A stretch of 64,000 nucleotides of DNA from Maratus speciosus. Taxonomy: Eukaryota > Arthropoda > Arachnida > Araneae > Salticidae. A program made the position numbers and the translations under genes. Positions 59,263 through 64,000 of this stretch are shown one piece after another; positions within the stretch are counted from its first letter, which is position 1, and each line of letters starts with the position of its first letter. Location of the stretch: assembly GCA_963932465.1 (NCBI GenBank), contig OZ010793.1, positions 256,815,333 through 256,879,332 of the forward strand. The letters are read 5' to 3'. The notes below the pieces were generated by a model. It searched no databases. It had not been told where the DNA came from and worked only from the letters and a program-made list of their open reading frames with translations.

Positions 59263-60048
59263 GTACTAAATTTTGTCCGCACGATAAAAGTCGCAATTAT
59301 ACACGAATGGTCTTCAAACTCCCCAACAACTTTGAGATGGCTAATATCTCGGCGGGGATTGAAAATGGGCAAAATCGGCTCAAGGGAATAGAAATGGGGA
59401 GGGTTCAAAATTTTGAATATCGTCTTAACGTGATTCTGATAAAACCAGCTCTTTCACAACAATGACAGAAAAAAATAAATATTTTGCGTTATAGCAGTTG
59501 CCAACAATTAAAAAAAGCAATAAAATTCTCACCACAACAATTGATTTCCTATTGCAAAATTTTCACGCGAAAATTAATGAAATAAAAAGTTTGACGAATT
59601 GAAAACAAATTGAATATTACGTCATAAGTTTTCTAAAGCAAGATTTCTGCCTGAAAACTCAAAATGAAATAAATAGTTTGACGAATTAAAAAAAAATCAA
59701 AATATTGCGTCATATTAGAAATATAATGGACACCAGGAGGTGAATATGTAACGTCATGTGAGTTTGAAGAAACGTATTAAAACATGATAAAAACCAGACT
59801 ATGGAAATATTAACATATTTTAACACTTTGAGGTTCTCTGAATTTGCTTTAGCCATTTTTAAACCTATTCCATATACATGAGTGTGTGTATTCCTGTATA
59901 TTAGAATTTTCACAAAATGGTTAGCTCCCTAGAGCTCATTCTTGGTGAAGGAACTGGGTTTATCTCTAATCTTGATTTAAATTTTGTTGGTGAATTTAGT
60001 ACTTAGCTTCGAAATCTACCTCCGCCTGTAGGCCCGAGCCGGCAGGGA
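58821..60048 (-). mobile_element. Helentron-like family 1, copy D, inside copy C
   Basis: Minus-strand element beginning TCCCTGCCGGCTCGGGCC (right end) and ending at the TTAGGTAGATTTCG hairpin (left end). It is a close relative of copy A throughout, and differs mainly by the 247-bp hAT insertion. It interrupts copy C in an A/T-rich site without an obvious target duplication, as expected for Helitron-type insertion. Confidence 0.65.
58972..59218. mobile_element. Small hAT-like MITE inside copy D
   Basis: Ends CAGTGGCGTGGCGTG and, on the complement, CAGTGGCGTGGCGTCC. Flanked by ATATATAT on both sides, which fits an 8-bp duplication but lies in a TA run. Copy A lacks it at the equivalent place. 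247 bp; a 41-codon minus-strand frame inside shows no known motif. Confidence 0.75.
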
Positions 60049-60247
60049 TTTTTTTTCTTCAACGCTATGTATTTTTAATTTGTTTTTGCTGTAAGAATTT
60101 TCCCTATCAAAAACTTGTCTATATAAATGTTGAAGACAATATTAAGAAGATATATGATAAATTCATGGAGATTTTATAGCTTGTGAATTGACATTGACGG
60201 AGTTATGAAAATTTTTCTTCTTCAACCCCCCTTTTTGTTTTCGTTTT

Positions 60248-60278
<31 letters not shown>

Positions 60279-61794
60279 GTACGAATTGGTCCTATCAAAA
60301 ACTTGTGAATATAAAAGTTGTAAATAATATTAAGGAGATGTATAATAAAATTAATTGGATTTGATATCTTGAGAATTGACGAAGTAAGCAATTTTTTTCT
60401 CCCAAAAACCCTGTTTTTTGCGCCCTTTGAGCATATTTGAAATTTTATCAAAAATCTGTGATGCATGAACTTTTGGCGCTCTTTTTAGAAGTAATAAAAA
60501 CTTTAAACTGATTTGATATGTACAAAAATTAAGAAGTTATGGGTTTTCTTCGGTTTTCACAAAACCCCTCCCTATTTCCATCCCCTATGTCCGCTTTTGC
60601 GCATTAACAAACTTAACCGAGATTTTACGTCCCTTGATTTTATGTATCAGTTTGGAAGAGATTTGTGCAGAATTGCGGAAGTTATCGTGTTCAGAAGAAA
60701 GTGATAACACAATTGCTTCGGGAAATTCCGTTCAAAATGCCCACTTTGACAACATTTTATGAAATATATTCTGCCTCTATCAAAAAATCGATCATTGCGG
60801 TACATTATATAGTTTCTGAATAAGCGAATCTACCAATTAAATGCGTTTGAGGGCAAAAATGAATTTAAAAATGAGTCAGAAAATAAGTAGTTTGGATTTG
60901 AGTGCATCTTTAATTCAATGATTTTTCCAACACAATCCGCATCGAGAAATTCGGTTCAAAATGCCCACTTTAACAGCATTTTTAAAAAATATATTCTGTC
61001 TCTATCAAGAAATTGACCATTACGGTACATTATATAGTTTCTGAGTAAGAAAACGTACCAATTGGAAGCCTTTGAGAGTAAAAATGAATTGTAAAATGAG
61101 TCAGAAAATAAGCAGTTTGGATTTGAATACACCCTTACTTAGATGATTTTTTTCTTCAACTGCTAAATATTTTTAATTTGTTTTTGCTGTAAGAATTGGT
61201 CCTATCCAAAACTTGTCTATATAGATGTTGTAGACAATATTAAGAAGATATATGATAAATTCATGGGGATTTTATATCTTTTGAATTGACGGAGTTAAGG
61301 ATTTTTTACTTCTTCAAACCCCCTTTTTGTTTTCGTTTTTAATTTTCTTTTGCGGTACGAATTGGTCCTATCAAAAACTTGTGAATATAAAAGTTGTAGA
61401 TAATATTAAGGAGATTTATAATAAAATTAATTGGAATTGATATCATGAGAATTGACGAAGTTATGAATTTTTTTCTCCCAAAAACCCTATTTTTTGCGCC
61501 CCTTGAGCCCATTTTTAACTTTATCAAAAATCTATGATACATAAAATTTTAGCCCTATTTTTAGAAGTAATAAAAATTTTAAACTGATTTGATATGTACA
61601 AAAAATAAGAAGTTATGGGAGGTTTTTGGTTTTTACAAAACCCCTCCCTATTTCCATCCCTTGGTCCGATTTTGCCCATTAACGAACTTGACCGAGATTT
61701 TATGCCCATTGATTTTATGTATCAGTTTGGAAGAGATTGGTGCAGAATTACGAAAGTTATCGTGTCCAGAAGAAAGTGATATATATAGATAGAC

Positions 61795-61828
<34 letters not shown>

Positions 61829-62339
61829 AGTTTTTTACTGAGGGTGGTTTTGGGTTCTAGGGGTCATGATCGGTGTAGATCTGCAAAAAGTTTTCAGAAA
61901 TTCCAACGTAGGAACGATCCCAATAGGTAGTATTTCATACGAAATCTACCTAAAAATGCCTGGGTTGCCGAGGGCCACATCAGCAACACAGAGATAATCC
62001 TATTTCGGGGAGGTGGGGAGATCTGAGGCCTATAAAATGTAGTTTCAGAGGATTGACAGTTTTACCTCTTTAGGTTCCCCTGCCCAGACAACATACCATA
62101 CCCAATTCAGTTGGCAAGGATATATCAACAGTTTACGTTTGCATATATAACAGAGATGTAGCAAAGATTATTTTCAAGGAGTATATTCCTTGACTTTATT
62201 CGGGGGATTAAATTTTGCTTTATTAAAAGTGCTAAAAATAAACATGTGCATGAATGTGACCAGTGAAAGAAAAAAATGTGAACTTTATGAATAAACTTAA
62301 ATTGACGAAATTTAATTTTTCTGCAACAAAATTTTAGAT

Positions 62340-63620
62340 TTTCCCGCACCTGATCGAAAAAATTCGCGATTTTTCCACACGTTATGAACGGAATTCGCGA
62401 TTTTTCCGCGCCCAGTCAACGAAATATACGATTTTTAACTGATTGACGAAATTTTCAATTTTTTTCCCGTGGCGAATTGTCGAAATTCACAACTTTTTCT
62501 CGTGATAAACTGCCGTAAATCGCGAATTTATCGTAGCCGATCGACGAAATTTGCAATTTTTTCGCACTTAATCGACAAAATCCACGATTTTTTCTCTGTC
62601 CGATCAACGAAATTTGCGATTTTTTCGCGTCTGATCAACAAAATTCGCGATTTTTCCACGCCTGATCGACAGAACTCGTAATTTTTTCGTGCCCGGTCGA
62701 TGAAATTCGCGATTTTTCCGCGCCCAGTCAACAAAATTAGCTATTCTTAATTAAATAAAACCCTTGCCGAAATTCGCGAATTTTTCTTGCGATAAACTGA
62801 TGAAACTCGCGATTTTTCCGCAGCCGATCAACGAAATTTGCAATTTTTCAATGTCCGATCGACAAAACTCGCTATTTTTCTGCGAACCGACCGGCGAAAT
62901 TTGCATATCTTAAATGACTGATGAAATTTGCAATTTCCCCTCGACAAATTGGGGGAAATTCGCGGTTTTTTCTCGCGTTAAACTGACGAATCTCGCGACA
63001 CTCTTCCGCGCTTGGTCAACGAAACACTCGACTTTTCTGCGCGCGGTCGAAAAAACCGCGGCCAATCGATCAAACTCACGATTTTTTTGTGCCTGATCAA
63101 TGAAACTCTTGATTTTACTGCACCCGATCGACGAAACTCGCGACTTTTTCGCGTCCGATCGACAAAACTCGATTTTTCCACACTCATTCAACGAAATTCG
63201 TAATTCTTAATTGACTGACGAAATTTGCAATTTTCTGGCAGCAAATTAGCAAAATTCACGACTCTTTCTCTTGATAAACTGACGAAACTCGAGATTTCCC
63301 CCTGCTCGATCAACAAAATTCGCGACTTTTTTTCGCGCGATCGACGAAACACACGTTTCTCAGCACCCGATCGATGGAATTCGAGGTATTTTTCGACTAG
63401 CGACTGACGAAATTTGCAACTCGGGAATTTCCTATATCGATACAAATGGTATCGGCCGGGGGATTAATGAAATTCGCAATTTTTAACTGACTGACGAAAT
63501 TTGCAATTGTTTTTCGCGGCAAATTGACAAAATTCACGATTTTTTCCTTCAACCTATGATCAAAAATTGCAATTTTTGCCAATAATAAATTGACGAAATT
63601 CGCGGGCCACTTGTTAACCC
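62340..63620. repeat. CpG-rich ~35-bp minisatellite with higher-order pattern
   Basis: About 35 copies of a unit near CGATCGACGAAATTCGCGATTTTTTCGCGCC. A distinct variant, TTAACTGACTGACGAAATTTGCAATT followed by a GGCAAATTGAC unit and a GATAAACTGACGAA unit, recurs at about 62437, 62908, 63207 and 63483, giving a ~280-300-bp higher-order period. Both strands stay open over 60-90 codons because most units lack stops. Confidence 0.9.
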
Positions 63621-63656
63621 ATCGTGGGCCACAGGTTGTGCATACCTACGCTAAAG

Positions 63657-64000
63657 TAATGAACGTCATGCTCATGCCTAGGGTATGCGCTATAGCTTTA
63701 TTTGAAAAACAATGGGTATACGGACCTTCTTAAAAAATTCAGAATGTATAGGCATATACCTCCGTTTACCCTCCACTACATCCCTGGTGTATAATCTGAA
63801 TGGGAATGAGTGGATGCAACACTCAGAATGGAATTGTATGGATATTATAAAACTTTCTTACTCACTTAAAAGTATAAAGATTTGGTGTAATGAAGGAAAA
63901 TTTTGCCCTGTACATTGCGGATAACGTGTTTTACAATAAAAAAGTTCTAAAAAAAAATAACTAGTGGTTGAAACAAAGAACGTAATTTGACTAACATTAT
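63657..64000. other. No gene seen
   Basis: Right flank of the large hAT element. A 70-codon frame (63712-63924) has no recognisable motif. AT-rich. Confidence 0.4.

Larger units (their letters stand above)
58221..61953 (+). mobile_element. Helentron-like family 1, copy C
   Basis: Begins TCTCTGCCGGCCAGGCC with AGGTACATTTCG just inside, and ends with the CGAAATCTACCTAA hairpin at 61922-61953. A GATA microsatellite (about 61785-61826) precedes the 3' end. Colinear with copy B in reverse complement, including its ~850-bp internal repeats. Copy D is inserted at 58821-60048. Sequence on the two sides of D joins at a point that is continuous in copy B. Confidence 0.6.
58177..63648. mobile_element. 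Large hAT-like element with nested insertions and minisatellite
   Basis: Perfect 8-bp duplication CGCTAAAG (58169-58176 and 63649-63656). Ends TAGGGGTGCACAATCT and, on the complement, TAGGTATGCACAACCT; GGCCCAC/GGGCCAC words follow at both ends. Of its 5472 bp, 58221-61953 is a Helentron-like insertion and 62340-63620 a minisatellite. No transposase relic was recognised. Confidence 0.8.

Noticed and set aside
59091..59408. 105-codon minus-strand frame
   Set aside because: It spans the boundary of a hAT MITE, a TA microsatellite and Helentron-like sequence, so it is a chance joining of repeats.
43904..61792. Recurring ~63-codon frames starting MICTK.KKLW
   Set aside because: They occur only in the ~850-bp internal repeats of Helentron-like family 1 and resemble no known protein. 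Conservation is explained by repeat copying.
62469..63445. Overlapping 60-93-codon frames on both strands with repeated peptide words
   Set aside because: They are translations of a CpG-rich minisatellite whose units mostly lack stop codons in several frames.

Overview
The window is AT-rich eukaryotic DNA built almost entirely of transposable elements and tandem repeats. No intact host protein gene can be supported: the longest open frame is about 115 codons, and most open frames fall in repeats. The mix of hAT-, piggyBac-, pogo/mariner- and Helentron-like non-autonomous elements, with a fly-like tRNA-Thr(UGU), suggests an arthropod. An arachnid is possible, but the sequence alone does not prove it.

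Headline locus (17.9-23.75 kb): a 4.94-kb hAT-like element (18278-23216, perfect 8-bp duplication CTAATACG, ends CAGTGGCGCCAA) carries a ~4.1-kb tandem array of a 275-bp unit. Each unit contains a 72-nt tRNA-Thr(UGU)-like gene on the minus strand with A box, B box and a T6 Pol III terminator. There are 13 full-length copies, one truncated copy, then a fold-back inversion with two degenerate plus-strand copies. The array is bounded by 13-bp direct repeats, so a tRNA-bearing insertion may have amplified inside the DNA transposon. An unoccupied relative of the host repeat at 15.7 kb supports the hAT boundaries.

Layout: 0-6.5 kb holds a zinc-finger relic of a transposase, an inverted-repeat element and a Helentron-like element. 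6.5-10.7 kb holds degenerate repeats with a nested hAT element, a TA-flanked element with GTACACAGTGAG ends and a satellite-rich Helentron-like element. 11.1-17.6 kb is one hAT element containing at least four others nested in each other. 24-26.3 kb holds palindromic elements. 27.05-27.41 kb is a GC-rich insertion between 10-bp direct repeats. 28.5-29.3 kb is a tandem duplication. 30.3-35.2 kb holds three inverted-repeat elements, one with a mariner transposase relic. 35.6-37.9 kb is an AT-rich satellite with piggyBac-like and fold-back insertions. 38.3-40.5 kb is a Helentron-like element filled with a GCCGCCAT-rich satellite. 43.7-46.0 kb is another Helentron-like copy. 47.6-55.7 kb holds two piggyBac-like elements, a pogo-like element with a PHD-type zinc finger, a hAT element and a Tigger relic. 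56.5-57.3 kb is a Helentron-like element. 58.2-63.65 kb is a hAT element holding a Helentron-like element, which holds a second copy of itself, which holds a small hAT element; a CpG-rich 35-bp minisatellite follows.

Four Helentron-like families share one design: a subterminal 5' motif identical to the complement of the 3' hairpin arm, with an interior of microsatellite or tandem repeats. The region reads as layered insertions; the only candidate functional genes are the tRNA copies.
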